Assembly: GCA_022577435.1 (NCBI GenBank)
Contig: JAKOON010000006.1
Coordinates: forward strand, 14,082,501 to 14,146,500
Direction of reading: 5' to 3'
Origin: Embiotoca jacksoni
Lineage: Eukaryota; Chordata; Actinopteri; Embiotocidae
Length of the DNA stretch: 64,000 nucleotides
In this document: piece by piece, positions 44,871 through 55,542 of the stretch
Layout of the letters: the number at the start of each line of letters is the position of its first letter
Position numbering within the stretch: position 1 is the first letter of the stretch
Position numbers and translations under genes: made by a program
Notes under the pieces: model-generated
The model's database searches: none
The model's input: only the letters and a program-made list of their open reading frames with translations
What the model was told of the DNA's origin: nothing

Positions 44871-47800
44871 GTACACTGGCACTGCATATGTGATCTGTGG
44901 TTGGAACTTGTTATGTCAAAAGTTATTGGTTAAAATGCAATATTTACAGAAATAGTTTAACATTGTAGAAACTACATACTTTTGATTTTGTTTCAAAAGG
45001 TGAAGATGAGAAGATAAATACACTCTCATGTCTTAAAGCCATGAAGCCTACAACGGGTAAAGAGCTAGCCTATCTCTCTCCAAAGTTAAAGCAAAATCTG
45101 CCTACCAGCCCCTCTGAGCACAGTCATTAACACTCAGGGGACAACAGCTGAGTGCTCTAACTTCTCAGTCTTTTGTTCATCATATAAATAGTCACAACAC
45201 CTAGCTGCCTCTAAAATATCTCAACAAACAGCTTCAAAGAGACACTTCTTGTGTCACTAATGGTGTGCAAATTAGTTTGTTTCCAGTGCACCTCAATCCT
45301 TTGGACAAAAAAGAAACAATATGCCACTCAGCTTTATTACTTTAACTCTGAGGAGAGCCAGAGTAGCTCCTTTCCCTGCTTCTATTGTCAGTGCTGAGGT
45401 AATTGCCTGCCTGCTGTAGTTCCATACTTTAAGACCTCGCACACCTCGGTTCCACCCACACAGGTGATTTCACTTATTCTGAATGATTAGACCTCTTCTC
45501 AGAGACCCTCTACGAGCTGAGGTCAGCCACAATAACTGGAAACAGGTGTAGTTGTGCAAGGCCTTTAATAACATGAGAGAGGGGTGTTGCTGTTTACATC
45601 TACCGAATGAGTGACTAAACATTTCCCAACCTTTCACAATAAAAGTGTTTTCAAAAAAGTTAAAAGTGTTATTTTTAGACTCCGATTCCAATCAGGGGAA
45701 ATCAAATTAAATTAGATCATTTAAAGCTGTTTTAAGTCTAATTTCCAAAACTACACACCTTACATCATCCTGAATTCTAAACCATGACCCACATGACATT
45801 TAATTGTGAATTTACATGGTGATTGAAAATTTCAGCACTTATATAGTTTAATATCATCTATGTTCTTCTGCAAAAGTTTTGTTGGTCTCTCTATTTAAGC
45901 TGTATTTGCCTTCTTGGCCAAGTCTCTGTAGGAAGGAGGAATTTAAAAAAATTACTAATACTAATAATCCATTCTGATAAAAGTTGACAAACCGCCGACT
46001 GTGTTGCCTCTTTTGTCACTTTTGTATCTGTCCGTATAAACAGACCAGGCATGTTGCACTACAAATGTCACATTACAAAGTAACATTTTCCAGTTACCTC
46101 ATACAAGTTACTCAGTGTTGCTTTATATTTCTTTAGTCATCTGTTTGCACGCACAGTGATGTTTATTTCTGGTAACATGCTTATCTCATTCTGTGGTTTT
46201 TAGATGCGTCTCAACCCAGAAGGAAATGAGTAACAAACATGCAAGCAGCTTTAAGGCAGAAAGACTTGTGACAAAAGAAGAAAGATATGTCATGTTAGAG
46301 CTGCACATTCACGTTTGCCACATACCAACCCAGAGGTTAAGGGCCGTGTGGCTGTGGCTCTTGTGTTGAGCAGAATTTAGGTTATTTTCTGTTTTATCTT
46401 GTCCACAGATATTTTTAAGTGCTGCTGAAAATGACGTTTAAAAGAAATTCTTGTCACAAACGTTTTGAAATCCACATTTTGCCAGTAGTTAAGAGACAAT
46501 TGGTAACGCACCCAGGTGTATGATTAAAAATGTGGCTGCCCACTTGCTCTGACAGCTCCTGAACACAAAGTTTCATTATTTCTTTCCCATGAGAGGAAGA
46601 CAACCCTTTGAAAGCTCTGTCCATTTAAACAAAGTGTGGCTCAAGGCAGAGAGGCACGCCCAGACACGACTGCACCTTTTACCTTTTAACACAGGGACAC
46701 CTCCGAAAAAAACAGGAACACCTCATCCATTCACAGGCAAATGAAAATGTCAAAACAATGAAACAAGAATAAAAAAATGTCGACTTTTTTTTTTTTTTTG
46801 CTTTGAATGTCCAATTAAAGACAAGGCATAGAATGTACGACTTACACAAAAACACACAACAACTGTTTTGGCTTTGTTACTAATTTGTTCCGAATTTTAT
46901 AACTTTTCTACTATTTTTCCTACCTGCTGTATATCAAGGAAAAGGCATTCGTTTTTATGAGAAGCTGAATCATAAAGAATAGCACCTGCTCATTGTATTT
47001 GGCAAAATGAAAACATCTACAAAAAACCCTGTCAAAAGTATGACGTGTCAGCTACAATAATGGCAAACTTGAATGTGCTTTTAATTTGTTAACTTGGCTT
47101 CCATTTCCCTCAAGTGGTGGGCCTGAGTACTGCAAGTCATGTTTGAGGTTTTTTTTCTCACTTCAGGGAACTGGCTATCAGGTTGAGAACACACTCTCAT
47201 CACAAACATTTCAAAATCTCCAGTGGATGATCCTAATTTATCGATCTCATCTAAGAATGGCTGTGCATACGAATGTAATTTCCCTCGGAACCAAATTTAA
47301 AAAAAAATACAAATGGTTTTATATGGAATATTTTCAAGTTGATTAAGCAAATGATAAAACAAATGATAAAGGCCTGATGATAAAATGATCAAGCAAAAAT
47401 CTGACACCTTATATTTTATATTTGTGTTAATCTGTCAAATCAGTTCCTGTAATCAAAACTCACTTTCTGTTCAAGTTAGATATTCTCGCGTGCAGTTTGT
47501 TTTATATATACAGTGTGAAGACCTGTACCAAACTGTACTTCCTTTTATTCTATTACACTGAACCTAACAAAGAGGAAGGAAAATAGCACGTTATTAGCCC
47601 ACAGGTGATGTTGACTTGATTTGCTACAGCTCAAAACAAACGGCCAGTCCTGTTTCTCAGAGCTGCAGTGATCAAGCACCACAATTAAAGATCCAGGAGT
47701 CACAGGTTGGTTCTCACCCTTCTGCTGCTCCTGTGCCTCAGGTTTTTCCTCTGGTTCTTGTGGCTCTTTTGCAGTAGTTTCTGGACTTTCAAAAGTTTGC

Positions 47801-50800
47801 AGACCTGGAAGTACAGAATGATAATATTTGTAAAAAAAAAATCAAACAGCACAAGCAGTTTCAAATATTGGAATATGCGTTTGTTGAGGTCAGATATTCT
47901 CTGTATAGTTAGTGGTTGATATAGCTGACTGTGTTGGACTGACCATTTTGAGGTTCAGTATCGACAGGCAGCTCAGGCTCCATCACGCTGAGAGGGATGT
48001 TAGCGTCATCTGGTCTCGATGTGAAATCAACAGAGTAACGCTGTGCAAGGAGGCGATTCAGATCACACTCATTAGAGCGGTTAATTGTTTTTACATTCAA
48101 CACAGATCCCTGGCCAAAATCAACTCATAAATACTGCAGTTATGTGTCCATAGACTGTATATAAAAATGGGTGCAGCTTCCAGGTCCACGTAAGTGCACA
48201 AGTTCCTTAACTGTAATACCAAAAAGTGCCACTAAAGGTCGGCTTCAAAAAGGCTCTGTCTGTAGAATCCTATTCTACTTTTCTCTTGGATACAAAGTAA
48301 AACAAAAATTGGGTTTTTTTTTTAGCTGAAGTCTCTCCTTCTTATTAGTTTTCTGGCATTCTATCTGAAAATAATCCCTCCATTAATTATACATTGGGCC
48401 TGAAAAAGCTGGGGTTTTTTTTTTGGGGGGGGGGGCATGTCAATTTGATTGACAGGCCTGTGGTGCAGTCAGGTTATAGCTATTGGTGGGCAGGACGTAG
48501 TATCATCGGGTTTCTGATCAGATCGAGTCAGAGGCACCGCTTGCCCCTCCCCAGCTCATCCAAATATGGTCACTTCTGGCTCCAAACTGCTCCGAACTAG
48601 CAAGATGTCGACGGCCAATATCTGAACTCAAGGCTTCATAACAGCAGTTCACAAACACCACTTTCATGTCTTTGAGCAACAGCACAGACATGAAGTGTCA
48701 GTATTGCAGTTTTATCTCGCCTAAGCGTGAAGAACCATGTCGTTACATTAGGGAAAACAAAACCAGGTGTTTGGGGTACAACACCAAAACGACTTGGTTC
48801 AAGTTAGAGAAAGGTTTCTTTCCACGTCACTTTCTCCCTGTCAAATGACCTCTGTACATGACCTACGTCACATGACCTGTGCCATGTGATGTGCGTCTAC
48901 TTTTTTGAGGCCAAGCGTCACACTGACACAGTATCCTCTAGTGGACTGGCAGGTGTATTATATGCGCTGGCATTGGGCTTCTGTACGCTAAACATGCAGC
49001 TTTTTCTTCATCTTTGGAAAGAGCCAGGGCCGCTGTTCCCCCCTGCTTCCAGTCTTTAGCTAAGTTGTGATAATTGACTGCTGATTGTCGCTTTATATTT
49101 AGGAGGCAGTGAACAATAAGCAAATGAGTATAAATCCCAACATGTCTAACTATTCTTTGTTGGATCGTAGATGCAAAGGGCTAATTTACTTACCCTTCCT
49201 CTCTTCCGAGTGAAGTAACAAGCAACTGCAAATAAAACTGCCGCAAGTATGATCAACACAAGGACGATGATGCCTGAAGGAAAAAATGAAGTTCATGTTA
49301 ATAAAGAAGAATAAATTTGCCTGGCGAAGACATTGATTCACTGTTTATGTCTGAACTTAGAGCTACAACCTCAAACATACATTGTGTTGGGATGACATTA
49401 TAAACGTGCTGCAGCACTCTAACTGTAACTGTTACTCACCTGTGTTGTCATTTGCTGTAGATCCTGAATTGGGGGTGACCTCTGTAAGAAATGTGTTTTG
49501 CTTTTACAAGAGTAGAATTTAAAATCAACATTGACAATGACTTGTCATAAAATGTCAGTCTGTTTATGATATAATCAAAATAAACAAATTTGTCACTGCT
49601 CAGCCTTTCATTCATCACTAAATATATATCTAACTGATTTAAAGCTCCACTAATGTTTCTTAGCCCCTTGGGTGCTGCGGAACAGTTATATAGTGTATTA
49701 TCACTTAACTGTGCTCTTATTGCTAACATGTTAGTAAACATTTGCATCCAGAATACTTTACTCCTGAGGGAAATATTAAGCTTTTCAGCTCCTAAATGCT
49801 CCACCTTGTTCACTTGTTTTCCTGTCAGCCCTTTTGAATCGTATCATATAATATCTGAGTTTTTAATCTGACAGCAGCTGCATGATGTGGCTGCAAGCTC
49901 ATTACTTCCTTTGTATAACTGAGGAAAACTGCAAAGTCAGGAGGTCATTTTCAGTGGGATTGTCACAACAAGTGACATCTTTGACATTACATGTAGTCAT
50001 TTATAGTCTATTACATTAAAATTGTTGTTTTAGGAAGTGAAAATGTTCTATGTAATTAGCTAACTTATAAGAACTGTACTATAGTGCACAAAAGCAATAA
50101 ATCTTGTTCATGCTAAACACCATTGGAGATGTTTCACTGATGCTTTTCTCTTTACTGTAACAGTATATACAGTAGAGTGCAGTGTGTCTCCACATTGTAA
50201 ATACATGCTTGGTAGTGTAAAAAAGAAGTCAAAGCTTACTGTCGGGTCCAGGTTTGGTCGAGGACTTTGTGGACGTCACAGCTTTAGAGACTTTGTCAGC
50301 TGTTGAACTTTTATCACCTGAATTAGAGAAGCATGTTATGCCACAGAAAAGAAGGAACAATCGTCAAAGAATAAATGATAACGATGATGAGGATGATGAA
50401 AGTGTTTTGGGGGACTCCAACTCTTATGGACTTTATTTTATAAAGAGTTCAGATATTAGCTCTCACCTGTCCTCTTTGTTGTTGTGGGTATGGTGGTGCT
50501 GGAGGGGTCGCTGATGTTCATGCTGGTGGTCGTAGTCGAGATACTTGTGATGTTGGGGGTGATGATGCTGGTGATGTTGGGGGTGATGATGCTGGTGATG
50601 TTGGGGGTGATGATGCTGGTGATGTTGGGGGTGATGATGCTGGTGATGTTGGGGGTGATGATGCTGGTGACATCGGGGGTATCGACGGGGATGCCGGTGG
50701 GGACGGGTGCTTCAGTGGTGGAGTCGTTGACGGTAAGCATCTGGTCTTCGATTGAGCTAACGTTTACATTTGTTGTCGTTTCATTTGCTTTGACAGATGC

Positions 50801-51751
50801 CACCGCCAAACCTGCAGGACATGAGACAACTTTCCAATAAATAATACCAAATTAACTTAAAACATAAAATATAAATTTAAAAAACGTTTTTAACTTGAAT
50901 TTTTAACTTTTCTGAAATCATCAAGGTCTGATTAAACAAACCTTTCTTTGGACTTTATGCATTGATCTCTGCCTTTGTTAAGCACCTGTTAAATTGTCCT
51001 TACCCAACATGCATAAAACTGACAGGAGACCAAAAATAAAAGAGAATAGAATAGGTGCCCATAAAACCTTAAAATATTAAGTGATAATCATTGAAAATAT
51101 TAATATGGAGCAGTTAAGTGTTAAAAACATATGGCTTCATTTTTTATGCACACACGAGGCAGAAAAATGCAATAAATAACATAATATTTGAGTACATTTG
51201 CATGCAAACTAATCTTATCCCCGGTTTTAAACTTTTCTTTCAAATTATTTTTAAAGTCAACACACAAATGAATTATTGCAAGAAAGCGCAACATCAGGAC
51301 ATATAAATGAAGAAATGTTACTGTGAATATAACCAGCTCAATAGATAAAAATGATGCATGACATCATCAAACTGTATGATTTACAGTAGCGAGGTAAACT
51401 GTAAACACTAAAGGGAGCACTTGAATGTTAAGGTACGGCCCTGTTTGGCTAATCATTTCTTACTCATATATTGTTTCATGTACAGTATATAACACTCTTA
51501 GTTGAAGCATCAATGATAACTTTTTATGAAATTAAGTGTTTATATTGAATTTTTACTTCACTCTTAACATTTATAATTAATTACAAGAACCCAGACGTCA
51601 CATTCGCAGAATATTTTTGTGTTTTAGCAACAAAACTTAACATTTTGTTAGTTGTAACATTAAATATGTCTGTTCGAACAGGTGCATTTCGTTAAACACA
51701 CATAAACATATAAATAGTCTTACCCAGGATCAAGAAGAAAATCAATGGCAT
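43913..51751 (-). CDS. Unrecognised mucin-like type I membrane protein, 8-exon model
   Basis: I do not recognise this gene. Eight exons with GT/AG borders join without a stop into about 347 codons. The order is: signal peptide (about residues 1-18, MPLIFFLILGLAVASVKA); a Thr/Ser-rich stalk with five perfect TSIITPNI repeats; a basic Ser/Thr/Lys-rich linker; one transmembrane helix of about 20 residues (IIVLVLIILAAVLFAVACYF) followed by TRKRGRR; then a tail with SVDFTSRPDDANIPLS and a long Glu/Pro/Ala-rich acidic part. The helix followed by basic residues predicts a tail in the cytosol. The layout resembles sialomucins such as CD34, CD43, endomucin or PARM1, but no tail motif I know settles it. 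The signal-peptide split across exons 1 and 2, the consistent phases and the clean transmembrane exon argue for a real gene. The 3' end is the least certain part. It lies on the same strand as frem2, about 19.5 kb upstream of it. Confidence 0.7.
44200..47717. other. Intron 7 of the mucin-like gene (3.5 kb)
   Basis: It contains an (ATT)n tract at 44,832-44,870 and short homopolymers. I see no exon in it. Confidence 0.5.
44832..44870. repeat. (ATT)n microsatellite
   Basis: Thirteen perfect ATT units lie in intron 7 of the mucin-like gene. Confidence 0.93.
47718..47804 (-). CDS. Mucin-like gene exon 7: acidic tail
   Basis: This 87-base exon is phase 1 on both sides, with acceptor ACTTCCAG|GTCTGC and donor GAAGG|GTGAGA. 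It encodes LQTFESPETTAKEPQEPEE then KPEAQEQQK. It is rich in Glu, Gln and Pro, and probably disordered. Confidence 0.65.
47944..48040 (-). CDS. Mucin-like gene exon 6: start of cytosolic tail
   Basis: This 97-base exon goes from phase 0 to phase 1, with acceptor CTTGCACAG|CGTTAC and donor AAAATG|GTCAGT. It encodes RYSVDFTSRPDDANIPLS then VMEPELPVDTEPQN. The compact juxtamembrane motif looks like conserved sequence and would be the best query for finding the family. Confidence 0.7.
48148..48665. repeat. Probable MITE-like teleost repeat
   Basis: It starts near CCATAGACTGTATATAAAAA and includes GGCATGTCAATTTGATTGAC, GATGTCGACGGCCAATATC and TGAACTCAAGGCTTCATAAC. I recognise this combination as a common interspersed repeat of fish. 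That is recall, not alignment. It also carries a T10-G10 homopolymer pair at about 48,415-48,435. Confidence 0.5.
48770..48985. repeat. Dispersed repeat, copy 3 (intron of mucin-like gene)
   Basis: It contains CACACTGACACAGTATCCTC followed by TAGTGGACTGGCAGGTGTA, the same block order as the copies at 3.2 and 40.9 kb. Confidence 0.55.
49194..49273 (-). CDS. Mucin-like gene exon 5: transmembrane helix
   Basis: This 80-base exon goes from phase 1 to phase 0, with acceptor CCTTCAG|GCATC and donor GGAAGG|GTAAGT. It encodes GIIVLVLIILAAVLFAVACY then FTRKRGR: a hydrophobic helix closed by a basic stop-transfer cluster. Confidence 0.78.
49440..49481 (-). CDS. Mucin-like gene exon 4: short juxtamembrane exon
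   Basis: This 42-base exon is phase 1 on both sides, with acceptor TTCTTACAG|AGGTC and donor AACACAG|GTGAGT. It encodes VTPNSGSTANDNT. An alternative acceptor two bases downstream would bring in a stop, so this frame is preferred. Confidence 0.65.
49482..50239. other. Intron 3 of the mucin-like gene
   Basis: This is AT-rich intronic sequence. Nothing is recognised in it. Confidence 0.5.
50240..50317 (-). CDS. Mucin-like gene exon 3: Lys/Ser/Thr linker
   Basis: This 78-base exon is phase 1 on both sides, with acceptor AATTCAG|GTGATA and donor CCGACA|GTAAGC. It encodes GDKSSTADKVSKAVTSTKSS then TKPGPD. It continues the extracellular stalk. Confidence 0.68.
50467..50811 (-). CDS. Mucin-like gene exon 2: Ser/Thr-rich stalk with 24-base repeats
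   Basis: This 345-base exon is phase 1 on both sides, with acceptor GTCCTGCAG|GTTTGG and donor AGGACAG|GTGAGA. It encodes LAVASVKANETTTNVNVSS, then STTEAPVPTGIPVDTPDV, five TSIITPNI units and SISTTTTSMNISDPSSTT. Thr, Ser and Pro dominate and many NxT/S sequons are present, as expected for a heavily glycosylated stalk. Confidence 0.75.
50549..50668 (-). repeat. Coding minisatellite, 24 bases x 5
   Basis: Five perfect tandem copies of a 24-base unit lie inside exon 2 of the mucin-like gene. Each encodes TSIITPNI on the minus strand. The unit length is a multiple of three, so copy-number change would keep the frame. Each unit, read into the next, carries the sequon N-I-T. Confidence 0.93.
50812..51723. 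other. Intron 1 of the mucin-like gene
   Basis: This is AT-rich intronic sequence with no exon or recognised repeat. Confidence 0.5.
51724..51751 (-). CDS. Mucin-like gene exon 1: start codon and first half of signal peptide
   Basis: This is a 28-base coding part with ATG at 51,749-51,751, encoding MPLIFFLIL plus one base, and donor CCTGG|GTAAGA. Spliced to exon 2 it completes a typical signal peptide, which is the main reason for choosing this start. The 5' UTR boundary is not visible. Confidence 0.72.
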
Positions 51752-53192
51752 TGTAAGTTTGCGAGATGGCAGCAGCAGGAGAGAAAACCTACCAAGTCAA
51801 GATATAAAAATAAGATATATTTAGTTTATGAAAGCCCAAACGTGATCCTGTTATATGCTGCTTTTCTTTCTAAATGCTTCAGAGCATTGCACACCATTGA
51901 GGGAACCAAAATAAAAAGAGGATCTTTGGCTCTGACCACAGCAGGATGCATCAAAGAACGGTATTGCTTAAATTGTGTCAGCGAGAGGAAGCTGCTAGTA
52001 CATTGCTTCAGACACTCTTCTCACTCTTGTAGATGCGTATTGTTACTGACAAACCTCTGATATGTTGGTTCACCATAAATCTAAAGTGAATTAATTCAAG
52101 TGGACAACATGGCATATTTATGCCCATGTTATCGCATGTGAAGGCAGGTATTTGATTTGATAATCACCTCTTAATGCTTTTAAGATTCACTTGTGTATTT
52201 GGGTTTTTAATGTATTTACTTTAAACATCACATGATAACAGTATAACAACCAACTGTGTCTTATTCTTGAGAAACAGAGTGTGTTGCAAAAGAGGCACCG
52301 TTTCTTCATTGTTGTCAGTTCTGTTTTATGCTCACTAGATGTCGCTGTGACTAAGGGGAAATACCTCAGACAGTTGCTGAAAGTAACCAAATACATTTAA
52401 TATCTAAAAGAAATGTAAAAATAAATGTTGGACAAAGTTCAGGAATTATATATTTAAGTTGTTCTGCAGTTTGGTAAAGGTGATCGAGATCAATAATGAC
52501 ATTGTTGAGGTAACAGGACTTGTGAAAGGCAATTAGAGATTGTAATGATTGGTTCATTAATTGATGAGGAAATAGCAAATAAATCAACTACTATGTTAAT
52601 AATTAAATTGCCAGACTTTGGTTGCAGCTTCTCAGGATTTGATCTTCATCAACATATCTTTGGGTTTGGGAGTGTTGATAGAATAAAACTAAAAAACTGA
52701 ATGTATCTTCTTTGGCCCTGGTAAATCATGACAGTATTTGCTGCTCTTTTCTGGCATTTCATACACCAACAATTAAATAATTAACTGAGAAAGTAATCAG
52801 CAGTTTACCAATAATTTAAGTAATCTTTAGTTGCTGCTTTTTGGATGTTTAGAATATTGTGTCAGCATGACTTGTCTTGTGCAGGTAGAAGTGTTGTAAG
52901 GGCGTATGTGTGCTCAGCATTGTAGATTCATTTATTACTGTTTATTTCCCCATGCCAGTGGTAATCAGCAGCAGGATTAGTGTTAACTGCCACCCAGTCA
53001 CTGGCAGGCTCCACGTGGGCCCCTGCAGGCCCCTCCTGCCGACTGGCTCGACTGGGATCTGTCCGGGACTCGCAGTGACAAGGAATCGGTGAAGTCTGCT
53101 AATCCTGAAGAAAGATCCAGGTATGGCTTCTTCTTTTCCAACGCAGGCAGCAGCATCAGGCCCAGTGGATGAGCTGAAGAGGGAGATTAAGA

Positions 53193-53325
53193 AGAGAGGA
53201 GAGGAGAGGAGAAGAAAGGAGAGGAGAGGAGAGGAGAGGAGAGGAGAGGAGAGGAGAGGAGAGGAGAGGAGAGGAGAGGAGAGGAGAGGAGAGGAGAGGA
53301 GAGGAGGAGGAGAGGAGAAGAGAGG
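53193..53325. repeat. (AGGAG)n minisatellite, purine-only strand
   Basis: About 130 bases of GAGAG/AGGAG units form a nearly pure purine strand, which could adopt a triplex. Its ends are slightly degenerate. Confidence 0.93.
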
Positions 53326-53757
53326 GTGTGTTTCTCTGTGTATGTGTGTGAGAGAGACACAGAGAGGGGAGAGAGCCGGACCACCCACCCGGAGGATTCA
53401 GAGGCACAGGATTCACAGCCCATTCTGTTGACCTGCCACACCGCCCCAGCTCTGGGCAAGGCCCTCCCCAATTGTTCCGCCTGCTAACACGAGGAGGGGG
53501 GGTAGACAAGGGGGGATGGGGGGGTGGATGAGCAGTAAACAGTGGGCTGAGCTTCTCTCCTTCAGCGCACAAAGGGGCTGAATTGTGTCGGACTGGAGCA
53601 CTTTTTAGAGTGGCCCTGCCATGGGGCCTGAATGAAACATCTGTGGAGGCTGAGCCCGAGGGAGAAAATGCTATTTTGCTGTTCAACCACACTGACAACC
53701 TGTTTTCTCTTTCTTTATCCCCCCCACACCTCCTCCCCATCCACCCACCCACAGACA

Positions 53758-53758
<1 letters not shown>

Positions 53759-53851
<93 letters not shown>
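53759..53851. repeat. (AC)n microsatellite
   Basis: About 46 uninterrupted AC units. Confidence 0.95.
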
Positions 53852-53854
<3 letters not shown>

Positions 53855-55093
53855 TCTCCTCACTGTTATTTCTCCCTTGGCCTTGTAAAACTATTCATAC
53901 TGGAGACTCACATTTGCCAAGCAAGTAATAGAGAAGTAACAGTAAATGGGAGAGCGGTGGCTTAAAGGTTGAGGATCAAATGGAAAATGGATATTTACAT
54001 GGTTTTCCTAAATGTTTAGAGACCTGCACGTGACTTTTTTAAATTCAGTTGAATGAAATTTACTTTATTCAATATATCAATAGCTTTTCTGGTAGTCATT
54101 GGTATATTAAAAAAAACAAAAAAAACAATACAAAACACATAATATCAAAAACTAACATGTATCATCCATCCTTTACCTTCTACTTACTTTATCTTGAATA
54201 AGGTCACCCAAACTCAGTGCTGAGCTACTGAGTTAGTAACTAATACAGTTACAGCAATAATTTGGCCTATATCTCATTACGTCTTATATCTTCAGTCTTG
54301 TGTTTCTGGTTTTGTCCATCATTGCTAGAAACTGTGATTACAGATCTAAAAAAAGAAGGTGGCTAATATTACACTAATGTCAGGCAGGGCAGGATAGTAG
54401 AAATTCTGACAAATAAACAGGTTGTAAACAAACCAAGCTACATTATTTACAGGTAAATTCAAATGCAAGTCACTCGTAAATGTTGATTACATGAATCCCC
54501 TATTGCACTAGTAAACTGTGTCTGTGCACAAATATGACAGCAGGTATGGAAGGCCCAGTTGAACCAGGACGTGGGTCTGTAAACTGTGATGGATGTTTAA
54601 AAACTGTACGATCATACCATCAGACTTCACTGTAGGGATGTTGCCACATTTCTTAGCAATCAAGCAAGCATCTAAAACACTCTAAAAAGTTACAAACTGG
54701 AATGATCTCTCCAGACTTGCAGGCTGCAGACAGCTGATGGCACTTCTTCAAATAAATACAGTGAATACAATAACGTATTGAGTGTATCACGGCCGTCTGC
54801 CTCCACAGAGACTGCTGCAAGTCCATCCATCCATCAACATCACCTCTGCCCCCTCCCCTTCCACCCACCCTCCCCTATCCACAGAAAGAAACCCCCACAC
54901 TCAGTCCAGCTCCACCATATGCAGCTCAAAGAGAGACCACTGAGACATTTCAGTTTAATTGAAGGGGAAACAAAGATCCCTGCTTACTTCCTGGTCACCC
55001 ATTTTATTTAATCAATTTCCTCTCTTTGGTCCTATATCATCTGTAATTACTTTCCCTTTCCCGCCCCTTGTGGGTTCCTCCTGGAGTGAAGGT

Positions 55094-55226
<133 letters not shown>

Positions 55227-55379
55227 TACTGCTAACCCCCTACCGTAAGCAGGCAATACCTTCGGCATCAATACCCCCTTTGGCTCCTCCAGCTTGAACA
55301 ATGAGGAAGGCCCACTGGCTCCAGAACCCCACCAAGCAACCCCTGACCCTGCCCACCTACTCCACTAAACCCCTACACA

Positions 55380-55381
<2 letters not shown>

Positions 55382-55415
<34 letters not shown>
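55382..55415. repeat. (CA)n microsatellite
   Basis: About 17 CA units. Confidence 0.92.
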
Positions 55416-55417
<2 letters not shown>

Positions 55418-55500
55418 GTTCTTATATTGAAGTCCGAGACACTGTCACACATGCACACACAACTCACACGAGCCTGCAGTGAATGGGGGGAGGGAGATGA

Positions 55501-55542
55501 GGTGGTGGTGGTGGTCGTGGTGGTAGTGGTGGTGGGGGGGGG
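55501..55542. repeat. (TGG)n imperfect microsatellite
   Basis: TGG units with C and A changes, ending in a G run. Confidence 0.88.

Larger units (their letters stand above)
48041..49193. other. Intron 5 of the mucin-like gene
   Basis: Most of it is repeat-derived: a probable MITE-like element (about 48,148-48,665) and a copy of a dispersed repeat (about 48,770-48,985). The unique part is small. Confidence 0.5.

Noticed and set aside
51799..51816. TATAAAAA close to the start of the mucin-like gene
   Set aside because: The match reads on the plus strand, opposite to the gene, in AT-rich DNA, so it is not evidence for its promoter.
53156..53863. 235-codon minus-strand open frame
   Set aside because: It is open because of the AGGAG and AC tracts (Ser/Leu and Val/Cys repeats). 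There is no gene-like content.
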